From Cricetomys ansorgei (Eukaryota > Chordata > Mammalia > Rodentia > Nesomyidae): a stretch of 64,000 nt of DNA. The stretch is taken from NCBI GenBank assembly GCA_026225945.1, contig JAMJFZ010000107.1:45622501-45686500 (forward strand), in the 5' to 3' direction. Made by a program: the position numbers and the translations under genes. The notes under the pieces were generated by a model. The model did no database searches. It had not been told where the DNA came from and worked only from the letters and a program-made list of their open reading frames with translations. Below, piece by piece: positions 10,610-21,680 of the stretch (position 1 is its first letter; each line of letters begins with the position of its first letter).

Positions 10610-11101
10610 GTCTAGAATATCTGTACTCTTCTTTGTCACCTGTCAGGAGACATGTGCTCAAGCTTCTCTGTCCCATCTCTCTTCTCATCCCCACGTGCTC
10701 TGTTTATCTCTCCTGACACAGTGCCCGAGTGCCTCCTGAACTTCTCAGCATGAGCCCAGGTTAGAATATTTTTTTCTATCTGTTAGACTTAATCAAATTT
10801 GGATTTGTCATCAATACTGTGTTTTGTCTGCAGTTCTTCAGGTTGCCTGGTTTATTCTCCTAGAAACTTCAGAACAACCACATTAATACATTTTACCATT
10901 TGTATATGAAGCATTGTTCCTGGGGTGGCTCACAGCCTCCAGCCAAGTACAGGCTAATTTACCTCAGCACCATCACCAATGTGCTCCTGGCATTCTACTA
11001 CTTAGTGTATTCTTGAAAGTCTGACTTTCTTCATATCCAATTTTGTTGCATCACCTAAAATGATCTTTACATTTGTGGGGTTTACAAATTTTGCATCCCA
11101 T
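10610..11101. other. Unassigned stretch
   Basis: No gene or repeat that I recognise. Composition is moderate, with several CT-rich words. Confidence 0.4.
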
Positions 11102-11252
11102 ATTCTTTTTCCTTATTTCCTTCCTGTTTTGCCTCCCTTCCCTTGTCCCACCAACCTTCATTTCCTCCCTTAATCTCTCCCTCCCTCCCTTAGTCACTCC
11201 CTAACTCAACCCCTTCCCCTCCCTCCTTCACTTCCCCCTTCTTCCTTCATTC
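11102..11252. repeat. Polypyrimidine tract
   Basis: About 150 bases of CCCT, CCTT and TTCC words with few purines. It directly precedes a reverse-strand B1 and may be an expanded complement of the SINE's A-rich tail. Confidence 0.85.
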
Positions 11253-11254
11253 TG

Positions 11255-11355
11255 ATGCAGGGCTTTACTATGTAGCTCAGGTTGGCTTCAAACTTGAGAT
11301 CCTCTTGACTCAGCCTCCCAAGTGCTGGGACTATAGTCCCATGTTAACATGCCTC
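11255..11355 (-). mobile_element. B1-type SINE (older subfamily)
   Basis: CTATGTAGCTCAGGTTGGCT, CCTCCCAAGTGCTGGGACTA and ATGTTAACATGCC follow a reverse-strand B1 monomer lacking the internal duplication. It is probably a proto-B1 or a deleted copy. Confidence 0.7.
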
Positions 11356-11392
11356 AGCAAGAAGTTCTTTTTTGTCTTGTTTTCTTTTATGA

Positions 11393-11565
11393 GATTTTAA
11401 ATTTACATTTTACTTATTTTAGTGTGTGTATATGTTTGCTGAACAGAATGTAGTCAGTGGTCAGAGAACAACTTTTAAGAGTGAATTTTCTTCTCCTATT
11501 ATGCGTGTTCCACAAATCACACTCAGGTTCTTAGCCTTGGCACTAAGTCATCTTGCTGATATAGT
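11393..11565 (-). mobile_element. B3-type SINE
   Basis: A diverged reverse-strand copy: TTTTACTTATTTTAGTGTGT, GGTCAGAGAACAACTTTTAA and AGGTTCTTAGCCTTGGCAC, then a worn SINE head near CATCTTGCTGATA. Confidence 0.7.
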
Positions 11566-11589
11566 TTTACCTTTTTATTTCCTCTTCAA

Positions 11590-11960
11590 TTTGTTTATTT
11601 CAATCTATTCTCCTACCAAAGATATTTTCTCCTTTATGGCAGAATAACAACTCTAATGTACACATTTACCCAATTTTCTCCATCCATTCATCAACGCCTA
11701 GGTTGAATCTATTATTTGGCTATTATGAAGGGTGCCATGATAAACATGGGCATGTAATTATCTCTGATCCCTTTGAGTGTATACTTGGGAGTGATGTAAT
11801 TGTATCATGTGGTAGTTCTATTTTAAGCATTCTGAGCAATCTCTATTCTGATTTCTGTAGTGTTGTCACTAATTAATATTACCACCAATGGTGTAAGATT
11901 TCTTTTTTAATACAGTTTCACCAGCATTTTATTGTTTGTTATCCTACTGGTAGCCATATT
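11590..11960 (-). mobile_element. L1 3' ORF2 relic
   Basis: TCCATCCATTCATCAACGCC, TTTGGCTATTATGAAGGGTG, GATAAACATGGGCATGTAAT and ATCATGTGGTAGTTCTATTT give the reverse-complement order of the L1 ORF2 C-terminal region. Stops and indels are frequent. Confidence 0.85.
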
Positions 11961-11969
11961 GATGTAAAA

Positions 11970-12025
11970 CTGAACTCAGGTCCTCTGAAGAGCAGTAGTT
12001 GTTATTAATGGCTGAATTCTCTAGT
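11970..12025 (-). mobile_element. B2/B3 SINE fragment
   Basis: GAACTCAGGTCCTCTGAAGAGC and GTTATTAATGGCTGAATT match the head half of a reverse-strand B2/B3. It directly follows the L1 piece. Confidence 0.6.
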
Positions 12026-12327
12026 TTCATGTCAATTGTTTTGATGGTATGCATTGTTTATACAAAGTAATGGAATTAATTATGATGTATTAATATGTGT
12101 TTATAATGTACTTCAATCATAGGAATTAAAGGAAGGGAAAGAGGGGAAGAGAGACAAGAGGAAAGAAGAGTGAGGAGAAGACCAGATCATATTCTAACCA
12201 TGGCAAAATTTTGACTCTGAGTGTAAGTAGCCATTTATATGTATGTATCTATAATAACCACCAGCCTAATATGAAGTTTTGCATCTTCATTCTAGTTGTA
12301 TTAAAAGTTGGCTATTTTAACCTACTT

Positions 12328-12458
12328 GAATTATGGGATGTGGTAATCCCAGAATTTAGGAGGCTGTGGAGGATTGCCATGAGTTCAAGGCCAGCCTGAG
12401 ATGTATAGCAAAACCTTGTATCAAGCAAAACAAAACAAATCAAAACAAAACAAAACTT
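12328..12458 (+). mobile_element. Old B1/proto-B1 SINE with A-rich tail
   Basis: GGTAATCCCAGAATTTAGGAGG, GAGTTCAAGGCCAGCCTGAG and GCAAAACCTTGTATC follow a short B1-type monomer. The tail is a CAAAA-type repeat (about 12426-12457). Confidence 0.8.
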
Positions 12459-12667
12459 ATCTAGTTTATTTTGTCCTCAGCAGGGTGACACAGAAAGCAA
12501 AAAAATTAAAATAAAAACTTAGAGAGAATTCATTTTAGATCATACAACCTGATAAGACGATGAGTTCATTCTTACAGTTCAGCCCTAAGAGATTGCTCAT
12601 CCTCATCTTCTCCCTAATAACTCTCTGTACGACTTCACTTTGAGTGAAGGGGTTATAGGTATGCTTT
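12459..12667. other. Unassigned short stretch
   Basis: No gene or named repeat seen; A-rich in the first half. Confidence 0.4.
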
Positions 12668-12820
12668 CATATATTCTTCCCTTCTTCTTCTCCCCTTACC
12701 CCCTCCTCTTCCTCTTCTTCCCTCCTATTCCTCCCCATTCTTGTCTTCATCCTCCTCCTCCTTGTCCTCTTTGTCCTCCTTTTCTCTTCTTCATCTCCCT
12801 CTTCCTTTTCCTCATGGGAT
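12668..12820. repeat. Polypyrimidine (CTT/CCT) tract
   Basis: Around 150 bases dominated by TTC, CCT and CTC triplets. The 61-codon frame across it (12640-12825) is a composition artefact. Confidence 0.85.
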
Positions 12821-12984
12821 TTTAGTTACATTAAGGGAAAGAGGATTTGTGAAGTGTGCATTTCTATGTATGAGACTGAGAAGAAATTCCAAATGAGAGA
12901 GATCAACCTTGCTGTATCATTTAAAGTCTTTCAAGAACCAAAACATTCTTTATAAAATGGAAATATTACACTTCAGATACAGGA

Positions 12985-14035
12985 GTTGGAGAAATTAGTC
13001 TGAAACTAATTCGAAAACCTCTTTCCTAAAGATTAGCTCTCATAGTATTGGAAGGTGCTATACAAGCTGCCAAGAAAGAGAGACAATCAATAGTCCTACC
13101 CAGATATAAAGCTTATGAACCACAACAAAGACCAGTCAGGCTATATATATCCCCAACTGTTCAATAGTGCCACTTTTATCTTGAGGGTAAAACAATAGCT
13201 GTTTGATTGGACTAAAGGCCTGCTCAATGTGGGGAAATTCATGCCTGGTTCTATAAATCTAGGCAACTATGCATGGTTGCAAAGGTCATGGACTCTAGAG
13301 AAGAACCTACTAATTGCCATTTTCCTAAACTAACATGTTTTCTAACTCAATTCTAAATGCATACCCTTTCCCGTAGATAAGGATACACCTCTCCTCCCAC
13401 CAAAAAAGCTTTTTATCAAAGCAAATGGAGACTATTATAGTTATCTATAACTGGTCAAATACAGGGAATGAGTGACCATGGGTGCTCAATCCCATGTATA
13501 CATCTGCAATGAAACCTCTATACCTAAGGCTCAGGAAAAATCATAGAAAAGGAGACAGAAAGACTGTAAGAACCTGAAGACCAGGGTGGATGTTGTGAGA
13601 TACTGTCTTCTAGATGTGACAGGGAAATTGTACCCATGACAGCTCAAAAAATATAGTTGCCAAAACAAGACTGGCATCGTGATCACACCAGCTGACACGC
13701 CACCTTGAACAGGGGGCATTGCACAAAGTCCTATCTCCAGATGAAGAGCTACAGGCCATTAATGGCTGCTGAGAGAGGGGGAATCATTGTTCCCCAGGGA
13801 GGAGCCTCCTGATAGGTTATTCAATCCTAAGGGGCCATTTTTGAACTTTACACTAAATGGACTCAGTAGAATGTGTGTGTGTGTTTAAGGAAATTATTAA
13901 AGGTGAAGAGGCTATGAATTTGAGTAGTAATAGACAGGAACATGGGAAGATTTAAAGGGAAAAGATGAAGAGGTGAAAATGACGTAAATTCAGGATCTGT
14001 GTAGAATATTCTCAAAAAATAACTTTAAATAAAAA
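12985..14035 (+). mobile_element. L1 (Lx-type) 3' UTR, long copy
   Basis: Segments recur in the same order in the copies at 26010 and 57990. AAGGTGCTATACAAGCTGCC is near 13054. AACTGGTCAAATACAGGGAATGAGTG-like words are near 13452. AAGACTGTAAGAACC is near 13560, and GAGCTACAGGCCATTAATGG near 13746. It ends in a worn purine-rich tract and an A-rich end, the layout of rodent L1 3' UTRs. The naming rests on memory of Lx consensus sequences. Confidence 0.7.
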
Positions 14036-14049
14036 AAAATGGTAGCTCA

Positions 14050-14765
14050 TATATGCCTTGCTTAGTTGATTCAGAGAGACTTGTTTTCCTGGAGTCCTCA
14101 ATCTCCTCTGGCTCTCATGCTCTTTCTGCCTCCTTTTCTGTGGGATTCCCTCAGCTCTGTCAGGAAGGAATTGATGGAGATCCCCAATTTAGACCCTCTC
14201 AGAATAATGTTTGGCTGTGGGTCTCTGCATCTGTTTCATCTGCTGCCGGAGAAAGCCTCTCTGATGATTACTGGATAAGGCATTGATTTATGAGTGTAGC
14301 AAAATATCATTAGGAATCATTTTATTGTTTTTTTAATGCACTTACAGAGACTGAAGCAGCTAGCACAGAGCCTACATGAGTCTATATCAGGTCCTCTCCA
14401 TATATATTATAGATATTAGCTTAGTGTTTTGTTTTTTTTTTTCTTTTTTGAGACTCCTGACTCAGAATGAATTGGTCTTTGACTCTTATGCCTACTCTTG
14501 ACACTCTTTTCCTTCTGTTTGGTTGCTGAGCCCAGTATCAATATGACAGGTTTTTTTTCTTCATCTTATTATATTTTATTTTGTCATATTTGGTTGTCAT
14601 TTCTTAGAAGCCTGTCCTTTTCTAATGAGAGACAGAAAGGAAGTGGATCTGGAGTTGAGGTGAGGTGAGAAGAAACTGAGAGGAGTAGAGGAAGGGGAAG
14701 CTGTAATCAGGATATATTGTATAAGGAAAGAATATTTTCAGTAAAAGAAAATGTAAAAAAAAGGT
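14050..14765 (+). mobile_element. L1 3' UTR, second type
   Basis: ACTTACAGAGACTGAAGCAG near 14340, CTTAGAAGCCTGTCCTTTTC near 14606, AATGAGAGACAGAAAGGAAG, and GCTGTAATCAGGATATATTG followed by an A-rich end match the 3' tail of a rodent L1. It follows directly after another L1 3' end in the same orientation, so two L1 ends are stacked. Confidence 0.75.
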
Positions 14766-14944
14766 AATTAATATTTCAAGAATAGAATTAGGTATTAAGT
14801 AGTTTAGTTATTTAATCTATTTTACCAATTAAAGGGATAACTAAAAACACAAATACAATTTAAAGGGGTATTAATTTATTAACTATTAGTTTTAGTTAGT
14901 CACCAGTTTTTATCTTTAATTTTTTTTACTTCTTATAGCTTTTT

Positions 14945-15012
14945 CTATCTATCTATCTATCTACCTACCTATCTATCTATCTATCTATCTATCTATGTAT
15001 CATCTATCTATC

Positions 15013-15060
<48 letters not shown>

Positions 15061-15061
15061 C
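14945..15061. repeat. (ATCT)n tetranucleotide microsatellite
   Basis: Two runs of ATCT units separated by ATGTATC and TCATC interruptions. It abuts a reverse-strand B1 and probably grew from or beside its tail. Confidence 0.97.
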
Positions 15062-15062
15062 A

Positions 15063-15201
15063 TTTTTCAGAATCTCTTTTACAGCCCCTAGTTATCCTGG
15101 AACTCTCTGTGTAGATAAGGCTGGCCTTGAACCTACAGAGATCCAACTGTCTCTGCTTCCCAATTGCTGGGCTTGAAGGCATGTGCTACCATGCCCAGCT
15201 T
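15063..15201 (-). mobile_element. B1 SINE
   Basis: A full-length-like reverse-strand copy: TATCCTGGAACTCTCTGTG, AAGGCTGGCCTTGAACCT, TGCTGGGCTTGAAGGC, ending ACCATGCCCAGCTT. It retains the internal duplication. Confidence 0.9.
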
Positions 15202-15234
15202 AAACTGTTGTTTTGAGTGAAGAAGTGTTTTTTT

Positions 15235-16110
15235 TTTCTCATTTTCTTAGCCTCATAGTTATAAAATTATATTTTCCTATAAGTAAAACTTTATCAGTTT
15301 TAGCAATTTTGTTATTGCTACTTTAAAGTTATTCTTCAATATTCTTCAAATCCAGTTTTGATTTCTCTCTGATTCAGAACATTTTTAAGAGATATTTTAA
15401 AGGTATTTATATTTTAGAAATAATACTTCTAATTTACTTTTCTAATTTGAATGAAATATGTAGTATTTGATCATTTGTGGAATTACTAAAGTCATTTTTT
15501 GTACTATGAAGTAGGTTTTAAAATAAATATTTCCTTTTTCATCTAGAATTTGACACACATAAACAAAGGTATATTCATAATGATATTCAGTCAGTTGTAT
15601 CCATTATTCCTGTTTTCCTTGATCTATTATGGTCTGAGTGAGTGTGTTAATATCTCTTACTATGATTACATTTTCATTGATTCCTGCAGTTTCCGATGAG
15701 TGTATGAGATTAAAATGTAAAGATTCATTAGACTTATATTCTCTACTGTGAATTAATCTTTTTAGAGTTACAAATTGCCTATCTTTCTGTTATTTTGCCT
15801 TTAATCTAATGCAGCCTGATATTAATGTCTGAATTCCTGCTTGTTTTTGTGCTTAATTGTCTGTGATATGCTATCGTCTATTTGTTTATATGCAACTCTG
15901 CTTAGTCATGTTCCTTTAGATGAAACATTCTAGCTAGAGTTCTTTTTTAAAACAATAATGTGAACCAATCTTTCTTGTGCTTTTTAAGAAATGTGAGTTT
16001 ATCCATTTACTCTTTTAGTTATATTTGTTCTATTTTGCTATATTATTCTTTTCCCAGTCTTCCTTTTAAAGTCTTATTTCTTGATTTTCATACTATCATT
16101 GAGGTAATTC
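15235..16110 (-). mobile_element. Ancient L1 (L1M/HAL1-like) ORF2 relic
   Basis: The order CTTACTATGATTACATTTTC, CTTTCTGTTATTTTGCCTTT, GATATTAATGTCTGAATTCC, GCTTGTTTTTGTGCTTAATT resembles reverse-strand L1 ORF2. Divergence is so high that only the order of weak matches supports it. Confidence 0.5.
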
Positions 16111-16535
16111 TTTCGTCCTCCTCATTATGAGAGTGGTTAAAGTCATCATTAAATTTTAAGGAAAAATACTTCCATACTATCTCTTGATAAAAGCTTGCAT
16201 ACATAATCTGTTAGCATATATCTTCCCGTGTATAATAACACAATGTTGATATATATGAATATATTATTTACCTGTCTGTGCAGATATGCATTTTCACATA
16301 TACATTTTTATCTTCATAACAACTTGCTATGGCAAATTTTTACTCAGTCATGTGAAAAAAAACCTAATGTTCAGCAACACCAAGCAACTACCTCATCTCC
16401 GTTTTGCAATTTAGAAGAGCTGTTTGTTCTACATGGTCTTTGAGCAATCTTGTGTAGCTATCACTTTCACTTCTTGATATATTAATTCATTTACCCATTC
16501 ATTTAATCAACAACTAAATCTTAAAAAAATTGACT
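16111..16535. other. Unassigned A+T-rich stretch
   Basis: No gene or repeat recognised. The 71-codon frame at 16228-16443 has no supporting features. Confidence 0.4.
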
Positions 16536-16538
16536 CTA

Positions 16539-16582
<44 letters not shown>

Positions 16583-16631
16583 TATCATCTATCTACCTAT
16601 CTATCTATCTATCTATCATCATCATCATCTG
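16536..16631. repeat. (ATCT)n microsatellite with ATC tail
   Basis: A second tetranucleotide array of the same motif as at 14945. It is interrupted by ATTATC and CTACC and ends in ATCATCATCATC. Confidence 0.97.
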
Positions 16632-16670
16632 GGGAGAGGCAGTGAAAAAATGAACAGAAATATCACTTTT

Positions 16671-16749
16671 TGATGCTGGGGTGATAGCCAGGACATCAAG
16701 GAACACAAGTAAGCAAGTATTCTACCATTTAGTTACACCCCTTGGCCCA
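16671..16749 (-). mobile_element. B4/ID-type SINE fragment
   Basis: GATGCTGGGGTGATAGCCAG, then GCAAGTATTCTACCATTTAG, then TTACACCCCTTGGCCC, match the complement of an ID-derived SINE head (GGGCT...AGTGGTAGAGC...AGC). It is worn but ordered. Confidence 0.6.
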
Positions 16750-16835
16750 AAAGGATGTCTTAAACACATTCATTTTGCTGAAGCGAGAAGTTCAATGCTG
16801 AAAGGAAATGTTAAATTTAAGAATTTCTTTCTTCA

Positions 16836-17070
16836 GTGGATGATGGTAAACACAGAAACAACTGGTCAAAGTGCAGAGAATAAGTGTCTGTGGAATGCTC
16901 AGCCCTAAGTGGGACATCTCTATCACATCCATCTCTCCAAGCCTTAGGGATGAGGGTGGAAAGATTGTAAGAGCTGGAGGTTGGGAAAGACCAGTGTGAA
17001 ACTGTCTTCTGGACACAGCCATGAGCGCTGCACTCACAAACTCACAGCTGCTTTGGTTGACTATTATTCT
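16836..17070 (+). mobile_element. L1 (Lx-type) 3'-UTR fragment
   Basis: AACTGGTCAAAGTGCAGAGAA, GCTCAGCCCTAAGTGGGACA, AAAGATTGTAAGAGCTGGAG and CACAAACTCACAGCTGC align with the middle of the copies at 12985 and 57990. It is truncated at both ends. Confidence 0.75.
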
Positions 17071-18799
17071 TTTGGGCATTTTCCATGTAGGAGTGGTGCT
17101 TTCTCAAAATCAACACCTTGCAACTAATTTCACAAGAAGATATCAGTGTAATGCCTCTATCAGCTGATTACTCAATCATTTGTTTTTTTAATTGACACTT
17201 AAGGCAACAACAAAACAATAGGTGGGTTTTTTTGTACTTGTTTTAAAGATATTTATCATTAATCTTTGTCTAGTCTAAGCAAACACGTAACACCTTACCC
17301 CTCCATTTTTTGGCACTGTGTTTTCTGGTTGGCCAACTACAATTGGTGCTTTCACTGTTTCCTCCAGCATCATTAGTAGTAATCTTTGTAGTTTTCTTAC
17401 AAAAATAAGAAGTGCCTAAGTCACTCACAGGGCAAGTCTCTAACAGAAATTGATAGGGACAAAGCAAAGTTCAGAAAAACATTTATGCTATATGGGAATT
17501 TCTCTAAAGATGAAAGGAAAGAACACTCATAAATGAGTGAGAAGCACGTAAACTATTTGATAGGATGCACAAAAAAAAAAACCCCAAAAACCAAAACTCC
17601 TCACTGATTTTTCTAGGTAAATTTCTCATTATGTACACTCTCTGTATTTAAATTTCAAGGTTGTATTACTCAGACAACACAATTGAAAAGAAACAGTGGT
17701 TAACTACTTAAAGTAAAATTCTATAGAAACTGTAAATTTTGACCATAGCATCGAAGGTATCAGTTCTGTAAATGATCACAAATATCATTTTGTGAAAACC
17801 TTTATCTTAAAGTTTTTCATACCAATTGTAGAGTTTCTCCCCATGATACTTTTATGAAGAAAGTCACTACGCACATCTCACACTTGTGGTTGATACTCTT
17901 TCTTTTTGAAATTGTTCTGCAAGGGATATTCTTAGCCTTCTTTCCTTCATCCATTCCCTAATTCACTCACATTTCAATCATTGGTTCATGATCATCCTTT
18001 GCATTTACAGGGTTACTTGTTTAGAAAACAACTTTGATGATCCTCCTTGCTTGTTAATCATAAGCCTTTCATTTGCTTATCTTTTTCACTTCTCCAATAT
18101 TTGACATGCATCTCTTTTCACTGGCTTTACTGTTTTAAGATTCTGCACCTCACATGTGTATTTTCGGAATATTATGGACAATAAATAATTCTGAAAGCAA
18201 AAGGAAAATTGATACGTAAAATTAAATATGCAGACATATATTTTTGATGGTTTGATGCTTCAGAGTCATCGGCTATGGGTTTCTATCCCCGAATATCAGA
18301 AGGAATTCATGGAAAGGCATAAATTGGAGCCACAGGAACAGATTTATTGAAGAATCTATGTACTTGCCAGTTTGCTATCAGTCATCTGACTCTTGAAAGG
18401 ACAGAGTAAGTTACTCGGGCAGTGTCAAGGAAGATTTAATTTCAGATTGATGTTTTCTTCTCAGATACTCCATTCTTTCATCCTTTCAGCCAGCCTCACT
18501 GATATCACCTCCAATAAACAAGCATCTTTGCTTACAGATGTCTCCTGAGCAAAACCAATTACAGGAACATATGCCTCACTTCGGGGTATAGAGTCCCTAT
18601 GCATGTGTGTTGGTGTGCATTCTTTATTGACTTCTCCTGGTCAGATACCTATCCTGGACAAAGGCCGTAAATCTCTGATTTCTAGAGCAATAGTATAACA
18701 ATATCTCTTATCATAATTGTTTTAAAGCTTTGTCAATGCTTTTTATAGCAAGTTATCACACCAACATTTAATATCCTCTTCTATAAATAAAGTTGGTTA
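17071..18799. other. Unassigned stretch (1.7 kb)
   Basis: No gene found. Segment 18240-18660 contains an AATAAA (in CCTCCAATAAACAAGC near 18511) and could be a worn LTR, but no ends or duplications are visible. Confidence 0.4.
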
Positions 18800-19085
18800 A
18801 AACACTTGCATATATCATTTTTTATATGGATAGGTGCTTTTCTTTTCTTTTACAAATATTCTGGGTGTGTCATATGGTACATACATATTTCTCTTTGTAA
18901 GAAAATGGAAAACCATTTTCTGTATAAGTTTATACTTCCCCTCCCCCTAAGTATATAATTCCAGTTTTTCCAAGTTCTCAGCAGCACTTGATAGGTCAGT
19001 TGCTGTAATTTTAGGTATTTTACAGTGTATATACTTATATTTCTGTGAGTTTTTTAACTAGGTGGTTGGTTTTGGGGATGTATAA
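18800..19085 (-). mobile_element. Old L1 3' segment
   Basis: GTCATATGGTACATACATAT, ATTTTCTGTATAAGTTTATAC and TCTCAGCAGCACTTGATAGG give the order of a reverse-strand L1 ORF2 end. It is strongly diverged. Confidence 0.5.
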
Positions 19086-19192
19086 ATTAGTTCCTATTTA
19101 AAATATTTTTCATCCATGTATATATTCTTTCCAAAAAATATTTCAGAGCATTTAAAAGAACTTCATGTAGTGTTTGTTTTTTTAAAAAGCTC

Positions 19193-19352
19193 ACAGCTGG
19201 GTTGTGGTAGCGCACTCCTTTAATCCCAGCAACTGGGATGCAGAGGCAAGTAGATCTCTGTGAGTTCGAGGCCAGCCCGAGTTTCAGCAGAGAAACCTTG
19301 TCTCAAAAAACTAAAAACTAAAAACTAAAAATAAATAAATAAATAAAACTTA
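19193..19352 (+). mobile_element. B1 SINE lacking the 29-bp internal duplication
   Basis: CCTTTAATCCCAGCAACTGG, GTGAGTTCGAGGCCAGCCC and AGCAGAGAAACCTTGTCTC are well conserved. The segment that normally lies between AGGCCAGCC and the second AGGACAGCC-like word is absent. The tail is a CTAAAAA/TAAA simple repeat. The copy at 44066 has the same join. Confidence 0.9.
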
Positions 19353-19374
19353 AATTGATTTTTTTTGTCAATTC

Positions 19375-19520
19375 ATTCATTTCATAAACATTTATTAAGC
19401 ACTTATTATCTGGCGAACTCTGCATTGAAAGGCATTGGCTATCCAAAAGCAAACTAAATATTGTTCTTGTTTTTATTGTCTTTGAAGTTTAGGTGGTAGA
19501 ACAGATAGAATGAATAGCTT
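19375..19520. mobile_element. Old mammal-wide interspersed repeat (family unsure)
   Basis: CATAAACATTTATTAAGCAC followed by GGCATTGGCTATCC-type words resembles an old repeat with a TTTATTGAGCACCTACTATG core. I cannot name the family with confidence. Confidence 0.4.
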
Positions 19521-19739
19521 AACAAACTTTGGTAGAAAGAGGAATTAGATCAGTGACTATTCCAATTACACACAGAGAAAAAAAATAGGAAATATAGATA
19601 CTAAACTATCTTAGTATTAATAAACACAGAAAAGGGAGAGCAAGCAAAGCATGTGAGAAGTAGACATTTAAGGTTACCCTCTCCAGCTATTCATTTGACA
19701 TGTGATCCCACCAAATAATAAATCAGTAAATGCACAACT

Positions 19740-20179
19740 GAATTGAACATAGTGCTCAAAAAAAAAAAAAAAAGAAATCCAAATGTCCAGTAAACACATG
19801 AAAATATTTCAGGATCCTAGAGCCATCAGGGAATGCAAATAAAGACTACATTGAGGTTACAGTTCATCTGAGCCAGAGTATTGCCATCAGCAAACAACCC
19901 AAAAATACCAATAACAACTGCTGGTGAGGGTGCCAGAGAAACAACAGTAACTGCAGAAAGACAACCCTTATTTCATGCCTGCAGGAAAGGAAATTGGTCT
20001 AACTTCTGTAGAAATCATTATGTAACTCCCTCAGATGACTCAATGTCAAAGCACCAAATGGTCCAGCCTTATCACTAGCAGCATAAACTTGAGGGAATCA
20101 AAGTCAGCGCACAATGGCGGTATCTTCACATCCATGCTTATTGTAGCATCGTTCATAATAGTGACATAGAATCAGCCTT
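19740..20179 (+). mobile_element. L1 ORF2 3' segment, left part
   Basis: ATCAGGGAATGCAAATAAAG, TGCTGGTGAGGGTGCCAGAG, CTTATTGTAGCATCGTTCAT and AGTGACATAGAATCAGCC give plus-strand L1 ORF2 order. The match breaks off where an LTR begins at 20185 and resumes after 20538. Confidence 0.8.
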
Positions 20180-20184
20180 GTGTA

Positions 20185-20533
20185 TGTGGTGGTTTCAATG
20201 AGAAACATTCTCCATAGGTTCCTTTGCACATTTGGTTTCTAGGGTTTGAAGAGTTTTAGGTGGTGGCCTTGCTGGAGGAAGTACGTCACTGGGGGTAAGC
20301 TTTGAGATTAAAAGCCTTGTGACATTTCCAGTTTACTCTCTCTTCTTCCTGTGTGTGGATGGGAATGTAATCTCTCAGCTTCCTGCTCCTGCCACCATGC
20401 CTGCGGTTTGTTGTCATGCCTTTCCACTGTGATGGACTCATCCCTATGGAACCATAGACAAAATAACCTTTCTTCTATAAATTGCTTTTGGTCATGGTAT
20501 TTTTATAACAGCAGCAGAAAAGTAACTAATACA
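20185..20533 (+). mobile_element. ORR1/MT-type MaLR solo LTR
   Basis: A 349-bp block, TGTGGTGGTTTC to ACTAATACA, has TG/CA ends and exact 5-bp duplications GTGTA at 20180-20184 and 20534-20538. TTGCTGGAGGAAGTACGTCA, CAGCTTCCTGCTCCTGCC and TGCTTTTGGTCATGG are hallmark MaLR words. It sits inside the L1 and is therefore younger. Confidence 0.93.
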
Positions 20534-20538
20534 GTGTA

Positions 20539-20890
20539 CATCAACTTGAGTACAGAAAGACAGTGAGATACACGTTCATAATAGATTATTATCCAAACAT
20601 TAAGAAGGATACAACTATGTCATTTGTAGGCAAATAGATGGAATGGGACCTCAGATCACCATGCTATGCAAAATAAGCTAGACTCAGAATGACACATATT
20701 ATGTGTTCCTTTTCTAAGCAAAATCTACATTACAAACAAACAAGCAAGAAGGGTGGACTATTTCAGAAGATAAAGTGATCTAGAGATATAGCAGGGAAGG
20801 TAAAGGGAGATGGTGACCATGATAAAAAGTGTCTCTTGAAATGTCTACATGAGAATTCCATGATTAAATGTGTTGTTTTTATATGGAGAA
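20539..20890 (+). mobile_element. L1 ORF2 3' segment, right part
   Basis: The L1 match continues directly after the LTR: CATCAACTTGAGTACAG, CATTAAGAAGGATACAACTA, CATTTGTAGGCAAATAGATG, AAATAAGCTAGACTCAGAA. It is old and has multiple stops. Confidence 0.8.
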
Positions 20891-21487
20891 TATATAGCAA
20901 GAAAAGAAAGAAATTGGAAATGGTAAGAAATATATAAAAAAGAAAATTTAGATTTCAAGAGAAGAGTCTTAAAGCAGGGCACAGCTAGCAGGTACAAATA
21001 TGAGGTTAGGTTCACAGTCTTGAGACTGACTTGAACCCTTTGGCTTTGGAAAAGTGAGTCTAGAGGTGATGTTAATATAGGTTCCCTATTGTGCTAAAGG
21101 TGAAGATCTTTCATCTGGCAGCAAACTGGAAAAGGTATTGATTATTTAAAAAGTAATTCCCAAAGAGGTTTTAGGTCGTCCTTCTTGTTGGTCGCTAATT
21201 TTATTTTTACTTCGGTAACATTAATAATATCAATGTAACATTATTTCTCGTTATTCTTGGCTATGCGTTGTTATATCAATTTTTTTTATTTTATGTTTTG
21301 GATACAATTAGATGATGAAAAGACTCCCTTTCCTATACCAGAGAAATAGAATATAAATTTCTACTAAGGAACTGTGGGAAAATAACGTAGGCATGAAATT
21401 CTGTCATTAGATATTAGTTGTAGTAAATCAGGTTGACAACTGTTAAAAAATCAGTTCCTTCTTTAGGTCATCCTCATCCTTTGACTC
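20891..21487. other. Unassigned stretch
   Basis: No gene or repeat recognised; A+T-rich. Confidence 0.4.
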
Positions 21488-21680
21488 TTTTAAAAAAGAT
21501 TAATTTATTAATTTAAATGTCTATGTGCAGGAACCTATGGTGGCCTGATGAGAGTGCTGCATTGTCATAATGGACTTACAGGTGGTGGTGAGCTGCCATG
21601 TCCTGCTGGGAAAGAAGCCCTGGTCCTCTGTAAAGCCAGTAGGAGCTCTTGACTGCTGAGCCATGTTTTCAGCCTGTTAT
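21488..21680 (-). mobile_element. B2/B3-type SINE
   Basis: TGGACTTACAGGTGGTGGTG, CATGTCCTGCTGGGAAAG, GGTCCTCTGTAAAGCCAG and GACTGCTGAGCCATG run in reverse-strand order. It is diverged. Confidence 0.85.

Noticed and set aside
14945..16631. Regularly spaced ATCT arrays as a possible CRISPR-like array
   Set aside because: They are plain tetranucleotide microsatellites with no unique spacers, in a eukaryotic genome.
18240..18660. Possible LTR around an AATAAA near 18511
   Set aside because: No TG/CA borders, duplications or second copy in the window; left as unassigned.
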